DNA of 64,000 nt from Zygaena filipendulae (Eukaryota; Arthropoda; Insecta; Lepidoptera; Zygaenidae): the NCBI GenBank assembly GCA_907165275.2, contig OU015675.1, positions 6,403,501-6,467,500 on the forward strand, in the 5' to 3' direction. Made by a program: the position numbers and the translations under genes. This document shows, piece after piece, positions 1 to 9,000 of this stretch. The notes under the pieces are model-generated. The model did not search any database, had not been told where the DNA came from, and saw nothing but the letters and a program-made list of their open reading frames with translations. Within the stretch, counting starts at the first letter, position 1, and each line of letters begins with the position of its first letter.

Positions 1-481
1 GACATATGGACAAACAAAAAGATTAAAAAAAAATCAAAAAACTCCTAACTACGCTATTGTGAGTTTCTTTGTTACTTTAATGCCTTAACTTATTCGATCA
101 TCAAGAAATTTCCCATTCACGGTGTTAGAGTTACAGAAAAAGAGTCATAGGGTTCCTTACAACCAGAAAAAATATTATAAAAAGACAATGAAGAAGACTC
201 TCGGTGACTCTCGGTCTCTATTGAATATTTAATTAGAATTTAAAAACTGAAACTCTGGAATTACACGCGAATATTAAACAAAAATTATACATAAATACGT
301 GTAGCTCTGAAAGTAATAGTGCTATCAGCTCTCAGATTGAAGGTTCTATTAAGCAAGGGCTAATCAATAAGCTGTTAAAAAAAAATTAAAATTTTCATTA
401 CACGTTGTATATAAAAAATATTTCGTTATACACCGTGTAATAAAATTATGTAAGTAAAAATAAAAATGTGAAACAAATTAC

Positions 482-571
482 ATTGTCAACGTAGAACGAG
501 CGGCGCTGCAGCGCGTCCTGCGAGCGGAAACCCGAGTCGGCGCTGCACACGCTCGCCACGCGGAGCGCGGG
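482..571 (-). CDS. mim: mim/MTSS1-like gene, probable exon after the I-BAR region
   Basis: This is a GC-rich island in AT-rich DNA. On the minus strand it follows a GTAG acceptor (572-573) and reads in phase 0 from the preceding exon, giving 30 codons that include ASVCSADSGFRSQDALQ. This resembles the conserved SSVSSHDSGFISQDAF serine-rich segment of vertebrate MTSS1, remembered from the family. The donor I chose (AAT then GTAATT, at 480-481) is weak. The exon could end elsewhere, or read on to an in-frame stop near 450. The gene continues beyond the left edge of the window. Confidence 0.6.
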
Positions 572-660
572 CTACGGGGTGGGGGCAGACAAACAAAACA
601 AACGAATAAATAAATAAAAATAAAAGCCTCTCAGAAAAAAAACCAATTTAGAAATCGGTG

Positions 661-960
661 TGCCACGCGGCAGAGGTGCAAACTTGGACAGCTAAGAGAT
701 CTGATTCGCGTCTCGATGTTACCCAATTGTCTGTTTGCCGGACACACTTGCCGGATGCAGCTCGTGGATATGTCTGGTGGATGTGCCCAGTGAATTCACC
801 TGGCGGACGCAGCTGTCAGACGCGCCTGGGGAGAGCACCTGGCGGATGCATCTCGTGGATCTACCTGGTGGATGTGCCCGGTGAATTCACCTGGCGAACG
901 CGTCTATCAGACGCACCTGGTACACTCGCCTGTCGAACCTGGCGAACACACTTGGTAGAC
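661..960. repeat. Degenerate minisatellite, period about 91 bp
   Basis: The block starting CTCGTGGAT near 761 recurs near 852 with few differences, over about 70 bases. Both copies hold GGTGGATGTGCCC, GTGAATTCACCTGGCG and a TCAGACGC.CCTGG end. Shorter CCTGGCGRACRC fragments continue to about 960. It lies in the mim intron between the exons at 998 and 571. A 152-codon open frame across it has no recognisable domain and is treated as chance. Confidence 0.7.
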
Positions 961-997
961 TCGCCAACTGGACCCGCCACCCCACTCACACACCCAC

Positions 998-1098
998 CTG
1001 CGACAGCGCGGGGTGGTCGCCGGGCTGCGCGGGCGCCGCGCCGCCCGACGACGCGGTCGACACCGGCGTCGAGCAGCTCACGGTGGAGCCGGCCGCGC
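998..1098 (-). CDS. mim: mim/MTSS1-like gene, Ser/Thr/Ala-rich exon
   Basis: On the minus strand the exon runs from a CAG acceptor (1099-1100) to a CAG/GTGGGTG donor (996-997). Its 101 bases fit exactly between the neighbours: two bases finish the split glycine codon left by the exon at 1673, then come 33 codons ending ALSQ in phase 0. The product is low-complexity (GAAGSTVSCSTPVSTASSGG), as expected of the disordered region after the I-BAR domain. Support comes from frame, splice sites and GC content; the sequence itself is not conserved enough to identify. Confidence 0.7.
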
Positions 1099-1148
1099 CT
1101 GCCGACCACACCATAGTATGAATACATTAGAATACAGACAAACAAATA

Positions 1149-1475
1149 TTATACAGGGTGTAATCATAAACGAAGGAGATATTCAAGCCCAAATTAATGA
1201 GAAGTTAAATTACTTTTAGCGTGCTCAATTTTCGTAGGTGTTTTTTTCATGGATAACATTGAACATACATCGAATATACATCGAAATTAACGTTATAATT
1301 ATTATTTTTGAGGCAAAAATAAAATCAGTACGTTTCTCTGTTTTACATAATACTACTTGTACATATTTTAGACCAAATTGTTAATTTAGATGTAAGTTTA
1401 TTTATATATTTATATATCCAAAATAAATAAAATAAAAAATCAATTAAATTAAATTAATTTTACACCCTGTATAAA
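1149..1475. mobile_element. MITE with TACAGGGTGTAA termini
   Basis: The left end ATTATACAGGGTGTAAT and the right end TTTTACACCCTGTATAAAT are inverted repeats of about 15 bp that bound some 325 bp of AT-rich non-coding DNA. It lies in the mim intron between the exons at 1673 and 1098. The terminal TACAGG/CCTGTA is shared with the elements at 20933 and 23360. Confidence 0.65.
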
Positions 1476-1499
1476 TTAGACTAAGCACATTTTTCTTCC

Positions 1500-1575
1500 C
1501 CGGCACTAGAAAGTGCGCTACCACCAAGCTATGGTTTCCTTACGATGCTTTCCTTCAGAGAAAACTCAAACTAAT
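1500..1575. repeat. Fragment of interspersed repeat family I
   Basis: The stretch CCCCGGCACTAGAAAGTGCG, followed by AGCTATGGTTTCCTTACG, matches part of the larger copies at 4380-4620 and 13835-14060 (one strand or the other). Confidence 0.5.
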
Positions 1576-1672
1576 GCGTTTAACTTAATAATGATTAAGG
1601 TTTGAACCTACGCCTGCGGCGTTGATCCGAACCCACCAACCACTGAGCTATTGTCGCTATCATAGATATTAC

Positions 1673-1820
1673 CTTGTTGATCGGAGGTCTGACTGTTGAG
1701 CGAGGAGATGGACGTGAGAGACGACTTGCGGCTGCCGAGACGGGAGCCGGCGCCCGGCGACTGCGGCGCCGACCCGCCCTCCGCCCAGCCGCTGTAGCAC
1801 GACTTGATGTCGCATATCAC
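1673..1820 (-). CDS. mim: mim/MTSS1-like gene, exon ending the I-BAR domain and Ser-rich tail
   Basis: On the minus strand this follows a GCAG acceptor (1821-1822) and ends at AAG/GTAATA (1671-1672). It holds 49 codons plus one base. The translation VICDIKSCYSGWAEGG, then SRLGSRKSSLTSISSLNSQT, parallels MTSS1 VILDLKGSDYSW and the SRKSS..SSLNSVNSS motif. Joined to the exon at 2021 it reads ASLQ-VICDIK, like SSEQ-VILDLK in the human protein. The serine-rich stretch is typical of a regulated, phosphorylated linker; that role is an inference here. Confidence 0.9.
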
Positions 1821-1845
1821 CTGCGGCGTCACGAGATATCAATGC

Positions 1846-1902
1846 TGGTCAATGACCGTCTAGGTGGGGTCAGTGACCAGCCAAATACGGTCACTGACCA
1901 CC
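1846..1902. repeat. Three clustered GGTCANTGACC palindromes
   Basis: Variants of GGTCA.TGACC, each close to palindromic, occur three times within about 55 bases (GGTCAATGACC, GGTCAGTGACC, GGTCACTGACC). They start about 25 bases to the right of the 1820 exon edge, in the upstream part of that mim intron. AGGTCA/TGACCT-like half-sites resemble nuclear receptor sites, but nothing shows that they function. Confidence 0.4.
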
Positions 1903-2020
1903 GAGCTTAATACTTCATGAAACGAAAAGTTTGTTAAAACAACAACACTTTTCAGTGTGGAAAATGAGTCTCTTTTGTCCACCTAAGATCTGAGGATTGT
2001 GATAAGAAACAAGTTCGTAC

Positions 2021-2128
2021 CTGAAGACTGGCGGCGGGGAGAGTCCTGGGCTCGGCCGTGTGCCGCACCAGCTGCTCCGCGCCCTCCTGCAGGTGTCCCA
2101 CCTCCGCTAGCATCGCCACTTCACTCTC
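2021..2128 (-). CDS. mim: mim/MTSS1-like gene, I-BAR helix exon (ESEVAMLAEVGHLQ)
   Basis: The acceptor CCCAG is at 2129-2130 and the donor CAG/GTACGA at 2019-2020. The exon is exactly 36 codons in phase 0. The translation ESEVAMLAEVGHLQEGAEQL, then TAEPRTLPAASLQ, aligns with MTSS1 EEEISMLGEITHLQTISEDL and DPHKLPSSSEQ. This is the last long helix of the I-BAR domain. Confidence 0.93.
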
Positions 2129-2401
2129 CTGGGCGGGACGGAGAGGAGACATGATGTAGAACATAGTGCAATTTTTAAATCGGTTAAAAACGTGAAGGTA
2201 AATTTAAAAAAGTTCGGAAGAAAGTCGATTCGACGATAATATTCAAACTACGCCAAACTGAACTGGACAGAAGCGAACCTCTCGATTTGCATGGAGGGGG
2301 AACTACGCTGATCCCTGGAGTGACTCATGACGATTTCTACCGGTGAACGCCTACTTACCGCAAGCCGCGTTGATGAACTTCGTTCCAAAAACGTTACTCA
2401 C

Positions 2402-2518
2402 CACCACAGGGTTGAGTAACGACACAAAGTGGCAGAAGCGGCTCCTCTCCTCGATCAAAGCCGCCTTCACAGCTTTCTCCTCCATCTCTTCGAGTTGTTC
2501 TTTTCGTTCTTGTACATC
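2402..2518 (-). CDS. mim: mim/MTSS1-like gene, core I-BAR exon (ALIEERSRFCHF)
   Basis: The acceptor TTTTCAG is at 2519-2520 and the donor GTGGTG/GTGAGT at 2400-2401. It gives 39 codons in phase 0. The motif EEKAVKAALIEERSRFCHFV is the most diagnostic stretch in the gene: MTSS1 has EKQAVRKALIEERGRFCTFI. Here mim belongs to the I-BAR (IMD) family, which binds PI(4,5)P2-rich membrane and actin and drives outward membrane curvature. In Drosophila mim acts in border-cell guidance by opposing cortactin (family knowledge). Confidence 0.95.
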
Positions 2519-2609
2519 CTGAAAACATTGGTCACAAAGTTAAGAGGGGCGGTCTTTTTCAAAGTACAGTGGAGTGTGTTTGTAAGCAAAAGTGTAATAC
2601 ACAAGTCCC

Positions 2610-2755
2610 GTGTAGCAAGAAAGAAAGAAAAAAAATACATTTGTTTCAGAACAACACACAAGAAAAACTAACAAACAATAAATAAGTTCCTAATCTGAAT
2701 CCACAGGCATGCTTGCATGTTTTGCCCTAACGCTGGTTGTCAGAAAAAAATAAAA
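2610..2755 (-). repeat. SINE-like repeat, family E
   Basis: Read on the minus strand this has the same body as the copies at 26045 and 11320: GCATGC, a TAGATTAGG-like core, TTTCTTGTGTGTTGT and then a TTTCTT-rich tail. It sits in the short mim intron between the exons at 3221 and 2518. Confidence 0.6.
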
Positions 2756-2857
2756 ACCAAGATGTTACAAGATAAGTCTCTGATATTTTCGTATGTCGGC
2801 CGAATTCCTGACAAACGGCTAAAATTGCCGACACGTCAGAAACATACCCTACGTCCG

Positions 2858-3178
2858 GTATCCTACAGAACAGAAAATAACTGATAGAAGGGAACATCAA
2901 CTTAGTTTAGAATGAAAACAGGTGAAAACCAGCGTCGCCGGGTGATTTTCGCACACAAAACTATTCATCAAACACTAAAACGTTCAATAACGTAAAGAAA
3001 TGTATTAAACGTTACGTTTTTACTTAGTCACTGTTTTCAAAATTCACAGTTTTGGCAATTTTGTGGTAAATATACTTGGGATGGCAGCAAAAGAAGTTTT
3101 GGGCATGCTCTAACTTTCTTTGCAACGGTAGTACACCTGCCCCGCTTACGTCATGTCCTCTCTAGACGACGGGCGTCT
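2858..3178 (-). mobile_element. MITE family D, minus copy
   Basis: This is the reverse complement of the copies at 25824-26300 and 51010-51341. It shares the block around GCTCTAACTTTCTTTGCAAC, CACCCGGCGAC and the GTCCTCTCTAGA end. It fills much of the mim intron upstream of 2518 and ends about 43 bases from the exon at 3221. Confidence 0.7.
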
Positions 3179-3220
3179 TTATTTTCCCTGTGCGGTAACC
3201 CTATCCTCTCCCCCCCTCAC

Positions 3221-3482
3221 CTGCATGGCGACGTCGGCCCGGCGCTTCGCGTCCGGCGGCTGCGGCGCGCGCCTCGCCTTGCGCGCGTGCCGCGCCGCGT
3301 CCTGCGCGCGCCGCCGCAGCTCGGCGCGGGCGCGCTTGCAGTCGCGCGCGTGCTCGCGGGAGAGCGCGCCCGCGCCGCCGCCCGCGCCGCCGCTCGCGCC
3401 GCCGCTCCCGCCGCCGCACGCGCTGCGCCGCCAGTCGTCCGCGCGCTCCGACAGCGGGGTTATCAGCGTGTCCATTAGCACG
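3221..3482 (-). CDS. mim: mim/MTSS1-like gene, GC-extreme I-BAR exon with Gly-rich insert
   Basis: The acceptor TTAG is at 3483-3484 and the donor CAG/GTGAGG at 3219-3220. One base completes a split glycine codon and 87 codons follow. VLMDTLITPLSERADDWRR aligns with MTSS1 LIDCLINPLQEQMEEWKK, and SREHARDCKRARAELRRR with KDHAKEYKKARQEIKKK. Between these blocks is a run of about 18 residues (CGGGSGGASGGAGGGAGA) that neither human nor fly mim has, as far as I recall. Conserved lysines are often arginines here, in keeping with the extreme GC content. Open frames on the plus strand over this exon are shadows. Confidence 0.9.
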
Positions 3483-3526
3483 CTAACGAAAGCAATAATG
3501 AGCACATCGTATCACTCAATCTTCCA

Positions 3527-3734
3527 GAGCCTTTATCCACTATGACCCTAACACGCGACATTAAGGTAACGCGCCACAAAAATTACTTTTCCCTCGTGCT
3601 CAAAAAGTTTAATTTTAAAAAAAATACATCAACCAAACAATATCACGATAATTTCTCAGAAGCTTTTGGGATTATGTTGTTGGGACGCGCGTTATGGATA
3701 AGGAATTTTTTTGGTCATTTATGAATAAGGGCCC
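3527..3734. mobile_element. MITE family P (GGGCCCTTATTCAC termini)
   Basis: The left end GAGCCTTTATCCACTATGACC and the right end GGTCATTTATGAATAAGGGCCC are inverted repeats of about 20 bp. The interior (ACACGC, TTTCCCTCG, GACGCGCGTTATGGA) matches the second copy at 15010-15238. It starts only 44 bases upstream of the mim exon edge at 3482. Confidence 0.75.
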
Positions 3735-3996
3735 AGACTACTTGTTACCTACAGTTTCATGATCATAAATAGCTTAAGTTGGGTACTCATTGTTGCAAAA
3801 ATTTTTGAAATTTCGACTTTACCAACTGGTGCATAAAGTCGAAATTTCAATGGAAGAAATTTTGGAAAAAATTAATGAGATTGTGCTCCGACGATAGAAC
3901 AGCGTTTTTTATACAAGGCTAGTTTTCTCTTCCCTTAATACAGAACTCTGCTATTAGGGAGAAGTAGGAAGGCATAGACACAGAACGGCAACGTAC

Positions 3997-4081
3997 CCGA
4001 TAAACGTCTTCATCCTGCTCTCTATGGCTCGGTGACGCAAGCACACTCTCGTCAGAGCTGTGCCGATCTCCTTCGTCGCCC
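3997..4081 (-). CDS. mim: mim/MTSS1-like gene, I-BAR exon (ATKEIGTALTRVCLRH)
   Basis: The acceptor TTATAG is at 4082-4083 and the donor CGG/GTACGT at 3995-3996. The 85 bases are two to finish a glycine, 27 codons, and two that begin the next glycine; both junctions agree with the neighbours. ATKEIGTALTRVCLRHRAIE and SRMKTF are close to Drosophila mim ATKEIGTALTRVCLRHKAVE as I remember it. The intron upstream of this exon (4082-15345) houses the clip-domain protease gene. Confidence 0.93.
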
Positions 4082-4379
4082 CTATAACAGAAATAAAAAA
4101 AAACTGTATAAATAAAGAAAATTTACGGACGCAGAAGAATCAGCTATTGCTGACAGGACCAAATTAAAATCTCATAGCAACAAGTAAATAAGTGTCAAAT
4201 TGGTATTAACTATAAAAAAATTAACAGGTAACCGTTTGACTTATTGTGATGGGGGGGATGAAAGTCACGTAAAGTCACGAAAAACTATAAGGGTGAGTAG
4301 GTAGGTACCATAAAAGTGAGTATGAGATATAATATGAGGGAGGATTTTTTTTAACAAGCTAGGCATTTGAACTCATGTA

Positions 4380-4660
4380 AAGGTGTCGTGAGGGTTGTAA
4401 ACACATCTAGCCTGGAATAGGAACTGGCTTTCAAATGAGGCTGCCGGAACACACCGTTAGGTGCTCGGCGACAGATTTTAACTTGAAGGTAAAGGTACTT
4501 TTAGCTAGCCAGCCGGGTCATACCATACCATACTACAAAGTGCTATGATTTCCTCACAGTGTTCTTCCTTCACCGACAGCTAAGTTCATTGTTGGAATTT
4601 CAACCTAGACGATGAAATGAGTTGGAAGAAGGTGGATGCAGAGGTGAGAGGTTTTTTATC
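4380..4660 (+). repeat. Interspersed repeat family I
   Basis: This contains GGCTGCCGGAACACACCGTTAG, AACTTGAAGGTAAAGGTACTTT and a TGATTTCCTCACAG end. The same blocks occur in reverse at 13835-14060 and in part at 53720-53900. The rest of 4661-5870 shows no gene or clear repeat. Confidence 0.65.
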
Positions 4661-5842
4661 TTGGAATTTCCACGGGAACTCCAAAGTTAACGAGGGTATA
4701 ACCGCGAGAATCAGCTAGTATTATAATAATGATAAGTTTTTATAGAATTCTACATATACTACAGCTAAAACATAAACAGCAGTGACGCCACACGAACACC
4801 TGCGCCATGTCCGCTAGTAAACAGAGCTTTTTAGAGTGACGCAAATGAGTGCAAAAAAAAATCAAGTAAATAAATCATATCCAGCAACAGGAAATATTAT
4901 AACGAAAAAAATAGTTTTGAGGAGATTATTATTCAGCAACTGACATTACATTTGCTGAGTCGTAAATAAAATTGATAATAATTTTTATATTTAAGTACCT
5001 AAATCTGTTTCCACGCGCTTTTTTCCGCCTCAATTTCGAAATTCGTTACCTACTACTTTTTCCTACATATTTCAAGATCTAAATTGCTTACAAGTAAAAC
5101 TCGGCGACCACGCATCTTGCGTTAAAGAGTCATTTAAATTACGTCACATTTAGGTACTACCGAGTACCGACGTGACTGTTAGGACTTCCCCGGCCCATTG
5201 CATTGTTAAGTTAAAAATGGAATTTTACTTAAAATTAGAACAAAATGTGTTTGTTCTATCATCACCACTAATAGTTTAGAAGATTTAATTTGGTAGTATT
5301 TAATATCTTCAATTATCACTGGTCATCATCAATTTTTAGTACCAGTTACTTAGAACTGTCATGTCAATTTTTGATGTCTTCCCCGAAAATAATAGCATTT
5401 TTTTGCTTAGCATTCAAAAAGAATTATATTTCGATATTTTATTCTTATTATAATTATGTTATGTGTAAAAAAACATAGAGTAAACAACCTCATTAACATA
5501 AAAAAGACAAAGTAACCATTTAATATTTATTTAAAAAATTGATACTTTTTTTTAAGAAGCTTTTGTTTAATGGATATTACTCATTGGAAACCAAGCAAAC
5601 TAGCCTAAATCTACTATTCTACTATTTCTACCATGTTCTACCAGTTACCATCAGGAAGTTTTAGTCACTATATCCCGGCTCCATCATCAGATCATCTCAG
5701 TGGTATGATTATAATATTGCATTAGTACATTATCTTTATTAGTGACAACAAGACCAATAATAATTCATGAGAACTGTTACATCCAGTTCATCTTTAAACC
5801 GGTCTCGCTACTTATTAATCATAAACTAAATGGCATTCTGAA

Positions 5843-5882
5843 TTAAAATATTCATACAATAACATCAACTCGGACCTTCAGT
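5843..5882 (+). promoter_or_regulatory. Possible core promoter of the clip protease gene
   Basis: A TTAAAATATTC box at about 5843-5853 lies some 30 bases upstream of a TCAGT arthropod initiator (5878-5882), about 90 bases before the start codon. The arrangement fits a TATA-plus-initiator promoter, but both motifs are common in AT-rich DNA. I did not find a convincing kappa-B site nearby. Confidence 0.3.
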
Positions 5883-5972
5883 TACGTCGTAGACGCCGCG
5901 TCAATAGCACGTGTGCTTGTAAACTGTTAAAACAATTTTATCTCAATGTTGTGATTAAGTTGACCGAACGTT

Positions 5973-6030
5973 ATGTATTCCATTGTGTTTTTTGCAGCTT
6001 TCGTGACATTTCTAAGTTTAGCGCAAGGAC
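5973..6030 (+). CDS. Clip protease exon 1 (signal peptide)
   Basis: ATG at 5973 opens a hydrophobic stretch MYSIVFFAAFVTFLSLAQG and ends at C/GTAAGT in phase 1. No earlier in-frame start is needed to make a full signal peptide. Confidence 0.85.
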
Positions 6031-9000
6031 GTAAGTATTCGTTTCCTTATCTTTTTTTTGTATTGAATGCATTTACAAACGGGGTTTGTTCGCTTTTGAT
6101 ATATTATTAATAACATAAAAGTTACCTTGTATAAATTTTTTATTATTATTATGATTAAATATTAACTTTATTTTTTCATAAGTTATTCCGTATGTTTGTA
6201 TAAATAATAATTCTAATCGCCTTGCAATTCGGTTTTGCACCTTTCTAATCCATCATAGGTGTCATTTTTATACCTACGTGTTTTTTCCTCATCAGTTTTT
6301 GTATGTATATTACGTCCTGTATGGTCGCAGTACAATTACAAAAACCACTAGCGAAATAATATTAAGATATGTGATTTCGATATCACAATATTTGCAATAT
6401 AATATTTTAGATTTTTGTTGTTTTGATAAATCATCATCGTCCTCAGAGCAAGACTTCTGATAATATCAGGATATTATATCCTAGTAAAATCTATCCATTT
6501 AGAAAAAAACTCGGTTCACATTTCCACATTGCATTGGCCAAATAAACATAACGATCGATCGTGAAACTACGACCCTGGGAGATCGGATAGAAAGAACTGA
6601 ACATCGGTAGAAACTTATTAAGGAAAATGAGCAAACTAAGATAATTCAAAATGTTAATATATTAGGTAGGTACTCTTTTGAATGCATAAATAAATAAATA
6701 TAATAAAATAGGTACTTGGAAAATACATTATGTTTGACGTAAAACAAAAAACGATTCCAACTAGAGGCACAGAACCTGCGCTCATTAGTGCATGGAAACT
6801 ATAAAAAGACAAAGCTAAATTAATCAAGGATACCTACTCCTTTATATTATCTGTGTCCTTACTATCATTTAAAATAAAGTTGATTTGTTTGGAATCCTTG
6901 AAGAATTAACTGATGATTCATAGAAACATTCAATCTCCAAAATATTTTATTCAGTTTTTTCAGTTTTTCAGTTTTAATATTCCACAACTGTATTGTACTT
7001 CATTCTACTTTTATTCAGTAGGTAACTAGCTGTGCTCCGCGGTTTCACCCGCGCGAGTTTCGGAATTCGCGCAGAAACTCCAAAGTAGCCTAATTTTCTC
7101 CTTAGGTATAACACCAGCTAATTAACAGTGAAAGTCCCGTCAAAATTGGTCCAATTGTTTCGAAGATTCATCCGCGTGAGTTTCGGAATTCCCACAGGAT
7201 CTATTTATATCAGGAACCTTTGCGGACGCAGGCAGAACGACCCGCCAAAGTTTCATCACAATTGAACCAATGGTTTATAAACCCATAGAGGACAAACATA
7301 CAAACATTCATTTTTATTTATAAAGAAGAAGATTGAGTTTTGCGTAGGTAGGTAGTCATGTCCGCCTTTGCAATATCGTTTTTATACTTATTAGTTGTAA
7401 AGCACAGAGACATAAGTCTATATAAATGTAGATATTAATTAACAAGTCTCTGTGTGAAAATATAGGATTTTTCATTATATATGTGAAACTCGATTCCATA
7501 ATTTCAACTCCGAAGGAGAAGCACACAAAATCGCAAAGTAAAGAAGATGTTGTTATTATAAATATATTTATTTTATTATAAATTATATATAAATAGTAAA
7601 TAATAATATGATATCTTGAATACTTCAAGTGTATAAAAAAGGTTTTTTAGAGATCAAGAAACAAGTCTCAATAGTGGTAATGACCGACCAAGCTTGACTG
7701 GGTTTGAATATAGCGGATCTCTCCAACTGGTTTCTGTAAAGCTTTAAAGCGAACAAATAAATGCATTTTGATACGAGAAACAAGAAACATCTCAATAACA
7801 AGTTCGTTTGTTTCGTTTTAAATTAAACTTACCGATACACGATTGACTTGGTTAGTTTTCATTAAGTTGATGATTTCACATTGCATAAAGAGATAATTTT
7901 TAACTTCCAAGTCACTGTAGCTTTGTGATCATTGTCTAGAAAAGACCCGGTGTTCATAAGTTTAAACATTAGAAAAACAAATAACATTACAAATTAACAA
8001 AACTTAATTAATTAATTAACATTCAAACATCAACAACAACAACAGTCGTTGAGTATTTACCAGAGGGGCTATTATGTAACTTTTGTTTCTATCATTTTCC
8101 GGTTGCTATCAAAAACATGGCGGTTTATGCGATTACAATATGCAAGTTTTGACACCTACAATATCTAGCACTCAACCAAAATAAACATACTTCAAAAGTT
8201 GAAGTTAATTTATCATGTTAAGGCTAACATGATAAATTAATCACGAAATCACAATTTTTCTGATTGAAACTGAAATATGATAGCAACAAAAGTTACAAAA
8301 TTGCCTTGCATATTTACTACACTTAAACGTACATATAGCTAAGTACGTATACTCTTTTATCTGCAAAGGCAAAAAGTATGAATCAATGCAACGTGTAATT
8401 TATGTCATGTTCAATTAATTACCATTTATATTACTCGATTAGTTATAATTGCGGTATCTTTGGATACCTACTCATATACTTATTTTCAAACAGAAGCACG
8501 TGTGAAATACAAACAGATTGCAGTATTGCTTCTGTTTACAATATCAATATCAAACCTTATCTTGTTTGTTACTTCCGTGAGATCTTTTAACTCCGAAAAT
8601 TGTTAGGATTCAAGTGATCTGATCTACATTTAGACGCAAGAAGGATAGGGCCACGTTTTTAATTTTATTTTTCTCAAAATGAACAGCTTTCAATCACAAA
8701 ATATTATAAAACTTTGACAAGAAAGAAAAAAAAATACATAAAAAAAACTATGTAGAGACCTACATGGTTCAGAATGCGCAAGGGTCGTGATTGTACAGTG
8801 ATCTTGGACTCGGCGTAATCGCTCAAAGCAAATTTCAGGTGGGGAAAAAATCACATTGAAACTGAGAAAAAAGTCTCTTCAGGGAAATATTTTTAATAAA
8901 ATTTCATCAACGTCCTGCTATGTCAAATACTTAAAGACTTGTTCCAAAATAAGCACGGCTTGCATCAATGCAAACACAACAATAACTGAGAGAAATGCAC

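Noticed and set aside
658..1145. Open frames on both strands across the GC-rich tract
   Set aside because: They arise from the 91-bp minisatellite and the mim exon at 998-1098. No domain or consistent start is seen.
3153..3545. Open frame of 130 codons on the plus strand
   Set aside because: It is the complement of the GC-extreme mim exon. The minus-strand reading aligns to mim with correct splice phases, while the plus-strand reading is low-complexity.
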